Shown: positions 42,814 through 52,135, counted from the first letter of the stretch. The stretch: DNA of 64,000 nucleotides from Alphaproteobacteria bacterium UBA998 (GCA_002291925.1 DBAY01000057.1:548-64547); one strand, 5' to 3'. Notes: a model not told the origin generated them from the letters alone. Made by a program: numbers and translations.

Positions 42814-42995
42814 CTATAGACTCCATGTTAATGTATCGTGGGAAATGTTAAGAGCGCATAGGGTTGAAGCGCTGTAACGTTTAATTAAAGACATGAGGTC
42901 GTCTAAATAATCCCATTAATTGCAGAAAGCCTTTATTAAAGAGTCGTAAAGACTCTGATTATCAACAATATAGTTTTAACGTAAATTAGCTTCAA

Positions 42996-43081
42996 TGGTG
43001 CCCGCGGCCGGACTCGAACCGGCACGCCCCGAGGAGCAACGGATTTTAAGTCCGTAGCGTCTACCATTCCGCCACGCGGGC
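42996..43081 (-). tRNA. tRNA-Leu (anticodon TAA)
   Basis: 86-nt type II tRNA: acceptor GCCCGCG/CGCGGGC, anticodon loop CTTAAAA, long variable arm, T-arm GGTTCGAGTCC, encoded CCA. Confidence 0.96.
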
Positions 43082-43151
43082 AATGATGCCAACCCAAAAG
43101 CCACAAGCGGCGCGAAAAAAGACATCTTTGTGACAATATGTCCGGGCCGGA

Positions 43152-43180
43152 TTGAGGCTTCGGGAAGCGCTGTGTATATA
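43152..43180 (+). promoter_or_regulatory. Candidate sigma-70 promoter of the outer-membrane protein gene
   Basis: TTGAGG, 17-bp spacer, TATATA, leaving a leader of about 74 nt before ATG 43261. Confidence 0.5.
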
Positions 43181-43260
43181 TCCGTATGTTCCGGCCTATG
43201 GCAAATGAATATCGGGTGCCATAAAGCCGCATGTACATGTTTACCGCAAGGAGTTTACGC

Positions 43261-43896
43261 ATGAAGAAACTTTCTCTCGCCCTGGCCGCAGCGCTCAGCC
43301 TGCTCGCCGTATCCGCCGAAGCGCAGCAGCGCACTTGGCCGAACTGGTATGTTGGCATCCACGCCCGCATGGCATGGGTGGAAGACACGGACGTCACCCT
43401 GGGTAACACGAATATTGGCGATGCTTCGTTCGATAATGGCTACGGCGGCGGCGCCTCGCTGGGCTACATGCCAGGCGGCGACGGTTTCTTCAACCATACC
43501 CGCTTCGAGTTGGAATATTCCTTCAATCAGGCAGACATTGACACCATTGCCGGTGTTTCCGCTGGTAAGGACCTGCGCGTGCACAGCTACATGGTGAACG
43601 CTTTCTACGATATCCCGACCGGCACCAGCATCGTGCCCTACATCGGTGCGGGCGCAGGTCTGGCGCGGGTTGACCTCGACGTACCCGGCATCGGCCTGAA
43701 CGAAAATGACAGCGTATTCGCCTACCAGTTCATGGGTGGCCTTGGCTACACGCCGTCCACTGTGCCCAACACGACCCTCACCGTGGGTTACCGTTACTTC
43801 GCCAGCGACGACCCTTCGTTCGGCCTCGGCGCTACCACTGTTGAGCACGAGCTGAGCTCGCACAATGTGGAAGTCGGCGCGCGCTTCGCGTTCTGA
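43261..43896 (+). CDS. Outer-membrane beta-barrel protein
   Basis: 211 residues. The start follows AAGGAG and a Sec signal peptide MKKLSLALAAALSLLAVSAEA with cleavage after AEA. The mature protein has alternating amphipathic strands (WYVGIHARMAWVEDTDV, GGGASLGYM, ELEYSFNQADI, VPYIGAGAGLARVDL, TLTVGYRYFASD) and a C-terminal Phe (EVGARFAF), the BAM recognition signature. It resembles the OmpA-like/OMP_b-brl eight-strand barrels. Own promoter and terminator, so monocistronic. Confidence 0.88.
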   Translation: MKKLSLALAAALSLLAVSAEAQQRTWPNWYVGIHARMAWVEDTDVTLGNTNIGDASFDNGYGGGASLGYMPGGDGFFNHTRFELEYSFNQADIDTIAGVSAGKDLRVHSYMVNAFYDIPTGTSIVPYIGAGAGLARVDLDVPGIGLNENDSVFAYQFMGGLGYTPSTVPNTTLTVGYRYFASDDPSFGLGATTVEHELSSHNVEVGARFAF

Positions 43897-43921
43897 TGCC
43901 AAACACGTAAACCATGCTTTG

Positions 43922-43952
43922 GGGGCAGATGGCAGCATCTGCCCCTTATTTT
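43922..43952 (+). terminator. Rho-independent terminator abutting znuC
   Basis: A perfect 10-bp stem GGGGCAGATG/CATCTGCCCC with a 4-nt loop is followed by TTATTTT. It ends the outer-membrane gene transcript. The ATG assigned to znuC begins at the next base. Confidence 0.8.
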
Positions 43953-44723
43953 ATGCAGAACCTTTCACTCAGCCCTGATAATGTGCTTCTCTTCGCGGAC
44001 CGCGTGACCGTGCAACGCGATGGCAGGCGCGTGCTGGACCAGGTCAGCCTCACACTGAAGCCGGGGCAGCATCTTACCCTCATTGGTCCGAACGGCGCGG
44101 GCAAGACTCTCCTGCTGAAAGTGCTGCTCGGTCTTGCCCAGCCCACGGAGGGGAAGGTGGAGCGCCGGCAGGGGCTGCGCATTGGCTACATGCCGCAGGC
44201 GCTGGAACTCAGCCCGCTGATGCCCATTACGGTGGAGTATTTCCTCCAGCTTGCCTCCGGGGCGGACGCGGCGGCTATCGAGGCGGCGCTGCACCTTACC
44301 GAGGCCTATGCGCTCACCCACCGCTCCATGCACCAGCTCTCCGGCGGCGAGCGCCAGCGCGTGCTGCTGGCCCGCGCCCTGCTGCGCCAGCCCGACCTGC
44401 TGCTGCTGGACGAGCCGGGCCAGAACATGGACGTTGCCGGGCAGCTCGCCATGTATGCGCTGATCCGCCGCATTCAGCAGGAGCGGAGCTGCGCCGTGCT
44501 GATGGTGTCGCACGATCTGCATTTCGTGATGCGCCAGACGGATCAGGTCATCTGCCTGTTCCATCATATCTGCTGCTCCGGCAAGCCGCAGGACATCGTG
44601 CAGGATCAGGCCTTCACCCAGATTTTCGGCCCGCAAATCGCCGAAGTGCTCGGTTATTACCATCACCATCATGGCCACACGCACGAGCATTTCCCCGGCC
44701 ATGACTGCGCGGAGCATGCATGA
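43953..44723 (+). CDS. znuC: Zinc ABC transporter ATP-binding protein
   Basis: 256 residues. Walker A is GPNGAGKTLLLK, Q-loop region GYMPQALELS, signature LSGGERQRVLLARALL, Walker B LLLLDEPGQNMD, and the switch His in MVSHDLHFVM. The His-rich end (YYHHHHGHTHEHFPGHDC) is typical of ZnuC and supports zinc rather than manganese. The start is uncertain because a terminator hairpin occupies the ribosome-binding region; a GTG 28 bp later is possible. Overlaps znuB by ATGA. No znuA or zur is in the window. Confidence 0.88.
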   Translation: MQNLSLSPDNVLLFADRVTVQRDGRRVLDQVSLTLKPGQHLTLIGPNGAGKTLLLKVLLGLAQPTEGKVERRQGLRIGYMPQALELSPLMPITVEYFLQLASGADAAAIEAALHLTEAYALTHRSMHQLSGGERQRVLLARALLRQPDLLLLDEPGQNMDVAGQLAMYALIRRIQQERSCAVLMVSHDLHFVMRQTDQVICLFHHICCSGKPQDIVQDQAFTQIFGPQIAEVLGYYHHHHGHTHEHFPGHDCAEHA

Positions 44724-45520
44724 CGTCGCTCACGCTCTTTCTCTATCCCATTCTGGCCGCGCTGGCACTGGCGCTGGTGGCCGGGCCCATCGGCTGCTTC
44801 GTCAACTGGCGGCGCATGGCGTTCTACAGTGATACGCTCTCGCACGCGGCGCTGCTCGGCATCGCACTCGGACTGCTGGCCGGGGTCGGGGCGCTGTGTG
44901 GCGTGGTGGGCATGGCAATCCTCGCGAGCCTTGCCCTGCTGCTGCTTCAGCGCAAGACGCAACTGGCCTCGGATGCGCTGCTGGCCATTCTCGCGCAGGC
45001 CGCGCTGGCGGCGGGGATCCTCATCATCTACCTGCAACCGCGCCTGCAGGTGAATCTCTACGGCTTCCTGTTCGGCGACGTGCTGGCCATCTCGGAGGAA
45101 GATGCGCTGGCCCTGCTTGCCTGCGGCGCGGCCGTGCTTCTCGCGCTGCTGGCATGGTGGCGGCCGCTTTTGCTGGTGACCCTGCATGAGGAGCTGGCGC
45201 AGGCGGAGGGCATCCCGGTCGGGCGCCTGCAGGCGCTGCTCATGCTGCTGATCGCGCTCACTGTCGCCACCGGCATTTACGTGGCGGGGGTGATGATGGT
45301 GTCCTCCCTGCTGGTGATTCCCGCCGCGACGGCGCGGGCCTTCGCGCGCACGCCCCGCGGCATGGCACTGGGCGCGGCGGTGCTTGGTGTTGCAAGCGTC
45401 GGGGCGGGACTGACGGCCTCTTTCCAGCATGATCTGCCGCCCGGTTCCTCCATCGTGCTGGCGGCCAGCGCGCTGTTCATCCTCGCGCAGTTGTGGCAGC
45501 GCGTACACCGCACCACATAA
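44720..45520 (+). CDS. znuB: Zinc ABC transporter permease
   Basis: 266 residues, ABC-3 family with eight or so membrane helices. The conserved loop MAFYSDTLSHAALLGIALG and the C-terminal GIYVAGVMMVSSLLVIPAATARAFA are typical. Works with ZnuC and a periplasmic zinc-binding protein that must be encoded elsewhere. Starts within the znuC stop. Confidence 0.9.
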   Translation: MTSLTLFLYPILAALALALVAGPIGCFVNWRRMAFYSDTLSHAALLGIALGLLAGVGALCGVVGMAILASLALLLLQRKTQLASDALLAILAQAALAAGILIIYLQPRLQVNLYGFLFGDVLAISEEDALALLACGAAVLLALLAWWRPLLLVTLHEELAQAEGIPVGRLQALLMLLIALTVATGIYVAGVMMVSSLLVIPAATARAFARTPRGMALGAAVLGVASVGAGLTASFQHDLPPGSSIVLAASALFILAQLWQRVHRTT

Positions 45521-45621
45521 GCCGGAAAATCGCGGTCTGGCGGGCCCAAAAGGGTTGCATCGTGCGGCATGCTGTGCCATGACAGGGCTCTGTTATCTTT
45601 TATCATTTACGGAACCCTCAC

Positions 45622-47091
45622 ATGGCGCAGGCAATGCAGATTAAAGAAAAGGAAAACAAAGGGCTGAAGCGGTCGTTCGCGATCGTTGTTCCCGCCGCGG
45701 AAATTGAAAAGGAAGTCGGCAAGCAGCTGCAGCAAGTCAGCCGCAACGTGAAGATTCCGGGCTTCCGCCCCGGCAAGGTGCCTGAGCAGGTGCTGCGCAA
45801 GCGCTACGGCCAGTCCGTGATGGGTGATGTCATCAACAGCGCCGTCAACAACGCCACCAGCGAAGTGCTGGAGCAAAACAAGCTCACCCCCGCGCTGCAG
45901 CCGGACGTGAAGATCACCCAGTTCGAGGAAGGCGGCGATCTCTGCTTCGACATGGAGTTGGAGGTGATGCCGGAATCCCCCACGCTCGACCTCGGCAAGA
46001 TCGAGATCGAGAAGCCGGTTGCTGAAGTGGAAGAAGAGAAAATCACCGAGGCGCTGCAACGTATCGCCACCAGCAACCGCGACGTGAAAGAGAAGAAGGA
46101 AGGCACCAAGGCCGCCAAGGGCGACATCGTGCGCATCGACTTCAAAGGCTTCCTCGGCGATGATCCGTTTGCCGGCGGCGAGGGCAAGAACTTCAACCTG
46201 GAGCTCGGCTCCGGTCAGTTCATCCCCGGCTTCGAGGACCAACTCATCGGCGCGAAGGCGGGCGATGACGTCACCGTCAACGTGACCTTCCCGAAAGACT
46301 ACCACTCCGAAGACCTCAAGGGCAAAAAGACCCGCTTCGAGGTGAAAGTGCATGCCGTGCTGGAGCCGGTGGAGCCGGAGCTGAACGATGAGTTCGCACA
46401 GGGCCTCGGCATGGAGTCGCTGGAGAAGCTGAAGGAAGCCATCCGCCAGTCCATCTCGCGCGACTACGACATGCTGGCCCGCAACCGCATGAAGAAGCAC
46501 CTCTTCGACGAGCTGGACAAGAAAGCCAAGTTCGACGTGCCGGCCGGCATGATGAAGCTGGAGTTCGATTCCATCTGGGCGCAGGTCGAGCAGGCCAAGA
46601 AGGCGGGCGACCCCGCTGTGAAAGGCAAATCCGACGCCGCGTTGAAAAAGGAATACGAAGCCATTGCCGATCGCCGCGTGCGCCTCGGCATCTATCTCTC
46701 GCAGACCGCGGGCCGCAATAACCTCACCGTGGATCGCAGCGATCTTTCCAAAGCGGTGATGGATCAGGCGCGCCAGTATCCGGGGCAGGAGAGTAAGATC
46801 ATCGAGTTCTACCAGAAGCACCCGGAACAGCTCGCCGAGCTGCGCGGCCCGATTCTGGAGGACAAAGCCGTCGACTTCATCCTCACCCAGGTGAAGCTGA
46901 AGGACAAGAAAATGACGCTGGAAGCCCTCATGGAGGAGCAGGAGAGCGAGAGCTTCGCCATGACCCCCTCCGACCATGACGCGGAAGGCCATGTGCATGG
47001 CCCGGACTGCAACCACGATCATGATCACGGTGAGGAAAAGCCGAAGAAAGCTACAGCCAAGAAAACGGCTGCCAAGAAGAAATCCGATTAA
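45622..47091 (+). CDS. tig: Trigger factor with a His-rich C-terminal tail
   Basis: 489 residues. The ribosome-associated chaperone and prolyl isomerase binds nascent chains. The ribosome-binding signature is VKIPGFRPGKVPEQVLRKRYG. The FKBP domain follows (KGDIVRIDFKGFLGDDPFAG, FIPGFEDQLIGAKAGDDVTV), then the helical C-domain. The last 40 residues are unusual: HDAEGHVHGPDCNHDHDHGE, then Lys/Ala-rich. This could bind divalent metal. clpP follows after 24 bp. Confidence 0.95.
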   Translation: MAQAMQIKEKENKGLKRSFAIVVPAAEIEKEVGKQLQQVSRNVKIPGFRPGKVPEQVLRKRYGQSVMGDVINSAVNNATSEVLEQNKLTPALQPDVKITQFEEGGDLCFDMELEVMPESPTLDLGKIEIEKPVAEVEEEKITEALQRIATSNRDVKEKKEGTKAAKGDIVRIDFKGFLGDDPFAGGEGKNFNLELGSGQFIPGFEDQLIGAKAGDDVTVNVTFPKDYHSEDLKGKKTRFEVKVHAVLEPVEPELNDEFAQGLGMESLEKLKEAIRQSISRDYDMLARNRMKKHLFDELDKKAKFDVPAGMMKLEFDSIWAQVEQAKKAGDPAVKGKSDAALKKEYEAIADRRVRLGIYLSQTAGRNNLTVDRSDLSKAVMDQARQYPGQESKIIEFYQKHPEQLAELRGPILEDKAVDFILTQVKLKDKKMTLEALMEEQESESFAMTPSDHDAEGHVHGPDCNHDHDHGEEKPKKATAKKTAAKKKSD

Positions 47092-47115
47092 TCGCTTAAG
47101 GTGAAGAGAACCTCT

Positions 47116-47802
47116 ATGTTTCCAGTTCCACAAATCCGCCACCCCGAACAAATGGCCGACGTCTATGCCGACCTCGTGCCGATGGTCGTCGAGCAGACCA
47201 GCCGCGGCGAGCGCGCCTATGACATCTTCTCGCGCCTGCTGAAGGAGCGCATCATCTTCCTCACCGGTCCCGTGCATGACGGCATGGCGGTGCTGGCAGT
47301 GGCGCAGCTGCTCTTCCTCGAGTCCGAAAACCCGGACAAGGACATCTACATGTACATCAACTCGCCCGGCGGCGTGGTGACCGCGGGCCTCAGCATCTAT
47401 GACACGATGCAGTATATCCGCCCGAAAGTGGCCACGCTCTGCATTGGCCAGGCGGCCTCGATGGGCTCGCTGCTGCTGTGCGCTGGCGAGGCGGGCATGC
47501 GCTTTGCCACGCCGAACGCGCGCATCATGATCCACCAGCCCTCCGGAGGCTTCCAGGGCCAGGCGTCGGACATCGAGATTCATGCGCGTGAAATCTTGAA
47601 TCTCCGCAAGCGCCTGAACGATATTTACGTCAAGCACACGGGCCAGAAGCTCTCCAACGTCGAGAAAGCCATGGAGCGCGACAACTTCATGCCCCCCGAA
47701 GACGCCCAGCGCTTCGGCCTCATCGACTCCATCGTCTCCAGCCGCGCCGAAGCCGACAAAAAGACGGGCGCCGATAAGGATAAAGGTGAGAAGAAAGAGT
47801 AG
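47116..47802 (+). CDS. clpP: ATP-dependent Clp protease proteolytic subunit
   Basis: 228 residues. Catalytic Ser115 ([11 protein letters not shown]) and His140 ([11 protein letters not shown]) are in place, plus [20 protein letters not shown]. The start ATG 47116 follows GAAGAGA. The last 20 residues are Lys/Glu-rich. The usual partner clpX does not follow; a terminator and an unrelated gene are found instead. Confidence 0.96.
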   Translation: MFPVPQIRHPEQMADVYADLVPMVVEQTSRGERAYDIFSRLLKERIIFLTGPVHDGMAVLAVAQLLFLESENPDKDIYMYINSPGGVVTAGLSIYDTMQYIRPKVATLCIGQAASMGSLLLCAGEAGMRFATPNARIMIHQPSGGFQGQASDIEIHAREILNLRKRLNDIYVKHTGQKLSNVEKAMERDNFMPPEDAQRFGLIDSIVSSRAEADKKTGADKDKGEKKE

Positions 47803-47810
47803 GTTTTAAT

Positions 47811-47840
47811 CCCCGGTAGGCTTGCTTACCGGGGATTTTT
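47811..47840 (+). terminator. Rho-independent terminator after clpP
   Basis: Stem CCCCGGTA/TACCGGGG with a short loop, followed by ATTTTT. It ends the tig–clpP transcript. Confidence 0.8.
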
Positions 47841-47854
47841 ACATCGGAATTTTT

Positions 47855-48178
47855 ATGGGTTTCAGGTTTCGTAAATTTTTTCGAGTCATTCCCAGCGTAA
47901 GAATAAACCTTAGCAAAACTGGAACTAGCATTTCAGTTGGAAGGCCTGGCGCTACCGCCAATGTTAGCCGCAAAGGTGTGCGTACAACTTTCGGCCTGCC
48001 CGGTAGTGGTCTCTCTTACTCACGTTACAAATGCTATAAAGACATTCTTGATAACAAAAACTCCCCTCAAGAGAAGTCATTGCTAAACAACAATGAGCCA
48101 AGAAACGATGTAATGTTTCTAATCGTTCTGGTCGTGCTCGGGGTTTTCCTTTTCGTTGCCTATCTAAGTTCACGCTAG
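47855..48178 (+). CDS. DUF4236 domain protein with C-terminal membrane helix
   Basis: 107 residues. The N-terminus GFRFRKFFRVIPSVRINLSK, then SISVGRPGATANVSRKGVRT and GLPGSGLSY, is the DUF4236 pattern of small strands. A middle polar stretch leads to one membrane helix (VMFLIVLVVLGVFLFVAYL). Codon use is AT-richer than the neighbours, suggesting later acquisition. Function unknown. Confidence 0.8.
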   Translation: MGFRFRKFFRVIPSVRINLSKTGTSISVGRPGATANVSRKGVRTTFGLPGSGLSYSRYKCYKDILDNKNSPQEKSLLNNNEPRNDVMFLIVLVVLGVFLFVAYLSSR

Positions 48179-48203
48179 CAGGCACTATTTTATACGATTT
48201 TTT

Positions 48204-48315
48204 GTCATTCCAGCGAAGGCTGGAATCCAGAGGGCGCTGGCCGCGCCTTGTGCCGTTTTATCTTGCGCTGGATTCCCGGTCTGCGTTCGGCTGTGCCTCA
48301 CTTGCCGGGAATGAC
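48204..48315. repeat. Interspersed palindromic repeat, type A
   Basis: 112 bp beginning GTCATTCCAGCGAAGGCTGG and ending GCCGGGAATGAC. Other copies: 53488–53600, 61742–61833 and, with an insertion, 58596–58720. Confidence 0.8.
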
Positions 48316-48327
48316 AAGGGGGGGCAA

Positions 48328-49695
48328 TCAGCTAATATGCCGCTCAATGCACTCGATCATCTGGCCGGCAATATCTTCGCCGGTCACGGTCTCAATACCC
48401 TCCAGCCCCGGTGAGGAGTTGATTTCCAGCACTTTCGGCCCGCTGCTACTGCGGATGATGTCGACGCCGGCGACCTTCAGCCCCATGATGCGGGCGGAGC
48501 GGATGGCCATGTCCTGCTCTTCCTGCGTCACCTGAACGATGGAGGCGGAGCCCCCAAGATGCAGGTTGGCGCGGAACTCGCCCTCGGCGGCCTGACGCTC
48601 CATCGAGCCGACCACCTTGTTATCGATCACGAAGCAGCGAATGTCGCGGCCCTGCGCTTCCTTGATGAATTCCTGCACGAGGATGTTGGCTTGCAGGCTC
48701 TTGAAGGCGTTGATGACGGATTCCGCCGCCTTACTAGTTTCCGCCAGCACCACGCCGCGCCCCTGCGTGCCTTCCAGCAGCTTGATGACCAGCGGCGCGC
48801 CGCCGACCATCTTGATGAGGTCCTTTGTATCCAGCGGCGAGTTGGCGAACCCCGTCACCGGCATGTCGATGCCTTGCTCGGCCAGCATCTGCAGGGAGCG
48901 CAGTTTGTCGCGCGAGCGGGCGATGGCGGCAGCGTCGTTGAGGCAGAACACGCCCGCCGATTCGAAATGCCGCGTCACCGCGCAGCCATAGAAGGTCATG
49001 GAAGGGCGCAGACGGGGGATGACGGCGTCCACTTCCTCCAGAATCTCGCCGCCGCGATAGTGAATCTTCGCCTCGGCGGCGTTGATGTTCATGTAACAGT
49101 ATTTCACGTTCACGAAGCGCATTGTGTGGCCGCGCGCGGCTCCTGCCTCGATGAGGCGCTGGTTGGAATAGAGGTTCGGGTTGCTGCCCAGCACGAGGAT
49201 ATGCAGCCCCTTGCGGCTGACGCGCTTGGATTCGTAAAACCCCGCCGCCTTGGTGCCGCTCATGCGGCCGAGCATAAACCCGCGCTCCGGGTCGACGATG
49301 AAGCGGCCCACCATCGCCTCGCGGCCGAGCAGCATGCGGTAGCCCATCGGGTCGCGGTTGGTGAGGGTGATTTCGATGTCCCACGATTGCGCGCCCAGCT
49401 GCACGCGGGTGGCAATCACCGGACGCTGCTCCAGATGCCCGCTGGAGGATCGCACCTCGCGCCGCTCAATGAGTCGCGCCTCGCAGCGCTTGACAATCTT
49501 GCGGTTGGCCTGGATGGGATGCACATCAAAGCGTACCCACGGCACGCCTTTTTTGTCGAACACCTGAATGTTAAACGCGTGCAAGGATGACGTTTTGGCC
49601 CCTGAATCCACCCGCGCCTTCACCGCGGGCAGCCCGAGCTCTGGCAGCACGCACCATTCCTCGCTGCCGATAATGATCTTGTCAGTGGTGCTCAC
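48328..49695 (-). CDS. rimK: RimB–RimK fusion: retropepsin-like domain plus ATP-grasp S6 glutamate ligase
   Basis: 455 residues. Residues 1–140 are a RimB-like aspartic protease domain, with the active-site motif [12 protein letters not shown] (30–41) and [16 protein letters not shown]. From about 160 on there is a RimK-type ATP-grasp ligase ([97 protein letters not shown]). RimK adds glutamates to ribosomal protein S6, and RimB trims poly-glutamate; here both activities would be in one chain. Start ATG 49695. Confidence 0.9.
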   Translation of the reverse strand: MSTTDKIIIGSEEWCVLPELGLPAVKARVDSGAKTSSLHAFNIQVFDKKGVPWVRFDVHPIQANRKIVKRCEARLIERREVRSSSGHLEQRPVIATRVQLGAQSWDIEITLTNRDPMGYRMLLGREAMVGRFIVDPERGFMLGRMSGTKAAGFYESKRVSRKGLHILVLGSNPNLYSNQRLIEAGAARGHTMRFVNVKYCYMNINAAEAKIHYRGGEILEEVDAVIPRLRPSMTFYGCAVTRHFESAGVFCLNDAAAIARSRDKLRSLQMLAEQGIDMPVTGFANSPLDTKDLIKMVGGAPLVIKLLEGTQGRGVVLAETSKAAESVINAFKSLQANILVQEFIKEAQGRDIRCFVIDNKVVGSMERQAAEGEFRANLHLGGSASIVQVTQEEQDMAIRSARIMGLKVAGVDIIRSSSGPKVLEINSSPGLEGIETVTGEDIAGQMIECIERHIS

Positions 49696-49761
49696 GCGTT
49701 TCTCCCTGTTCTGGGAGCAGGTTGTAGAGAAGGGAGGTGGGAATGCAAGAGGGTTTTGCCG

Positions 49762-49838
49762 TGGCGGACCCGAGACGATTCGAACGTCCGACCTTTGCCT
49801 TCGGAGGGCAACGCTCTATCCAGCTGAGCTACGGGTCC
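49762..49838 (-). tRNA. tRNA-Arg (anticodon CCG)
   Basis: 77-nt cloverleaf: acceptor GGACCCG/CGGGTCC, D-arm GCTCAGCTGGATAGAGC, anticodon loop CTCCGAA, discriminator G, encoded CCA. Confidence 0.94.
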
Positions 49839-49996
49839 GCATGCGTAGGGGGCAGTTATAGACAAGCCGGGGCAGGGGGACAATAACATAATGCCAGGCG
49901 AACCTCCCGGTTTTTAGCGCCGGGAGGGCATCAGACGGCTGGATAGCCAATGCAGACAGCGCTAAGACCATTAAACCAACATAAGAAGCCCTGCTC

Positions 49997-52135
49997 ATGC
50001 CCGCTGCCGTGTCCGCCGCTTCCGAGAATCTCCAGAGCCTGGCCGAGGAGAAATCCAGTTCGTATCGCCGCATCAAGCGGCTGCTGGCGCGAGGGGAGGG
50101 GCCGCTTGGCTTCCTGCGCCGCCATCCGGACAGCAACAAGCAAGGGGTAAGCGCCACGGTGCGCGAGATTCAGCAGCAGCTGGAGCCAGTGGCGGAGTAT
50201 ATCAGCAACACCTGGTGGAAGCTAATCCGCACGCATGAGCATCTCTATCTCGGCGCGACCTATGACGAGAAAGTGCCAAACTGCAAGCCGCTGCTCTATA
50301 TCTCCGCAAAAGAGGACGAGGCGCGGGTGTGCGCGGAGCTGGAAACGGCCCGGCACAATCTGGTGACGCTCCTGCGCGAGGTGAATGCGCTGCGCGAGAA
50401 GGGATATCTCTATAATTTCATTGTAAGCTGCCTTGAGGACGATTTCGACAAATCCATCGCGCGGGCCATCATCGAGAAGAATATCCGCAGCGAGGCGGAC
50501 CTGCCCGCCATCGAAATCCGCCGCCTGCCGCCGATGGGCGAGCCGTTTGACCTGGCGGACGATGAGCATGGCTTGCTCTATGTGCCCAAGCCCTACATCG
50601 TGCCCGGCCCGCGCTTCGACGAGATGTATAACTGGGACACCGCGTTCCTCGTGAGCGGGCTGTTGCAGGACGAAAAATTCGAGCTTTCCAAGGATCTGGT
50701 GGATAATTTCCTCTACCAGATTGAGCATTACGGCACGATCACCAACGGCACGCGCACCTATTATTACGACACCTACAAGCCCCGCTCCCAGCCGCCCTTG
50801 TTGACCGGGACCATCGTCGGCGTGTTCCTCAATTATCACCGCCTCACGGACCCGGAGCCTGCCAATGCCGCCGAATGGCTGGAGCGCGCGGCGACGCTCT
50901 CGGAGGCCTATCACCGCCATTGGATGACGCCCCCGCATTACCATGCGGAAAGCGGCCTCTCCATGTTCAGCTCGCATCTGCCGACGCCCGGCTACGAGGT
51001 GATTCACAGCGAGCCGCGCCATTACAGCGAGGCACTGCGCCAGCTGCAGGCGATGTATGAGGAGCATGCGGCCACCCTCGCCGAGATGGCCACCATCCGT
51101 GATGCCACGGCGCTGGATGACTATATCTGCGCGTTGCCATACCAGACCCGCAAGGACCTTTACTATCTCGAGCGCTTCACCGTACGCGATGAGTCAGGCC
51201 GCCCCATCGGACTGAACGACGATTTCTACAAAGGCGACCGCGCCATGCGGGAAACGGGCTTCGACCCCTCGCGCCGTTTCGGATTCTTCAACGTCAACGT
51301 GCTGAACTATCTGCCTGTCTGCCTCAGCTCGCTGCGGGTGAAGATGGAGGACGACATCGCGTGGATGTACGGCCAGCTGGAGCAGCTCGTGCCCGAACGC
51401 ATCAGCGAGTGGCTTGAAAAGCAGGCCTACTGGCGCGGCATGGCCGACCGCACGCAATCGCTCATCAATGAATGGCTGTGGGATGAGGGCACCAAGCCGC
51501 ATGACAGCGTGGGCAAGAAAACCGGGCCATTGCCGCCGTGCTACCGCGACCGCAACATCAGCCACGCGCTGTGCAGCAAGTACCATATTCCTGCTTTCCG
51601 CGATTATGACTTTATCACCTCGCTCTACCCGCTCTGGGTCGGTGTGGCCTCCGGCGAGCAGGCGGATGCGACGGTGCGTTATCTCATTCCGCGCCTGAAG
51701 ACCTCATGGGGCATCATGACCTCCAGCCGCGAGACGGGCAGCCAGTGGGACAGGCCGATGATGTGGGCGCCACTGGTCATCATCGCCGTGGAAGCGCTGG
51801 AGCGTTACGACTATTACCAGGAAGCCTTCGACATCGCGGTGGGCTTCCTGCGCACGCTGATTCAGGATTTCAGCCTCACCGGGAAGCTCTACGAAAAATA
51901 TAACGGCCTCACCGGCACCTCCGGCACGTCGCATCTTATCGACAAGGGCTACAGCGCCAACGTGGAGGGCTTCGGCTGGACCAACAGCGTGGCGCTGGAG
52001 CTTTCCCGCGCCATCGAGCGGCTGAAATACAAGATGCGCAATGAAGCGGTGCCCGCGGATCTCGACATGCCCGTGACCACCACGGTGGTGCGTACCGAGG
52101 GCCTCTCCCGTCCCGGTAAGACGCTGACCGCTTGA
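49997..52135 (+). CDS. GH37 trehalase-family glycoside hydrolase
   Basis: 712 residues, longer than the 540-residue E. coli trehalases. The first 190 residues are an extra helical region. The (alpha/alpha)6 domain shows counterparts of trehalase signatures: VPGPRFDEMYNWDTAFLVSG, the ETGFDPSRRFG motif with the likely catalytic Asp, GSQWDRPMMWAPLVIIAVEA, and VEGFGWTNSVALEL with the likely base Glu. No signal peptide, so cytoplasmic trehalose or a related glucoside is the probable substrate. No other trehalose gene is near. Substrate assignment by family only. Confidence 0.8.
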   Translation: MPAAVSAASENLQSLAEEKSSSYRRIKRLLARGEGPLGFLRRHPDSNKQGVSATVREIQQQLEPVAEYISNTWWKLIRTHEHLYLGATYDEKVPNCKPLLYISAKEDEARVCAELETARHNLVTLLREVNALREKGYLYNFIVSCLEDDFDKSIARAIIEKNIRSEADLPAIEIRRLPPMGEPFDLADDEHGLLYVPKPYIVPGPRFDEMYNWDTAFLVSGLLQDEKFELSKDLVDNFLYQIEHYGTITNGTRTYYYDTYKPRSQPPLLTGTIVGVFLNYHRLTDPEPANAAEWLERAATLSEAYHRHWMTPPHYHAESGLSMFSSHLPTPGYEVIHSEPRHYSEALRQLQAMYEEHAATLAEMATIRDATALDDYICALPYQTRKDLYYLERFTVRDESGRPIGLNDDFYKGDRAMRETGFDPSRRFGFFNVNVLNYLPVCLSSLRVKMEDDIAWMYGQLEQLVPERISEWLEKQAYWRGMADRTQSLINEWLWDEGTKPHDSVGKKTGPLPPCYRDRNISHALCSKYHIPAFRDYDFITSLYPLWVGVASGEQADATVRYLIPRLKTSWGIMTSSRETGSQWDRPMMWAPLVIIAVEALERYDYYQEAFDIAVGFLRTLIQDFSLTGKLYEKYNGLTGTSGTSHLIDKGYSANVEGFGWTNSVALELSRAIERLKYKMRNEAVPADLDMPVTTTVVRTEGLSRPGKTLTA

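Noticed and set aside
45607..47637. 676-codon antisense frame across tig and clpP
   Set aside because: It covers two well-supported genes and the terminal-codon bias explains the absence of stops; no signal, domain or start site.
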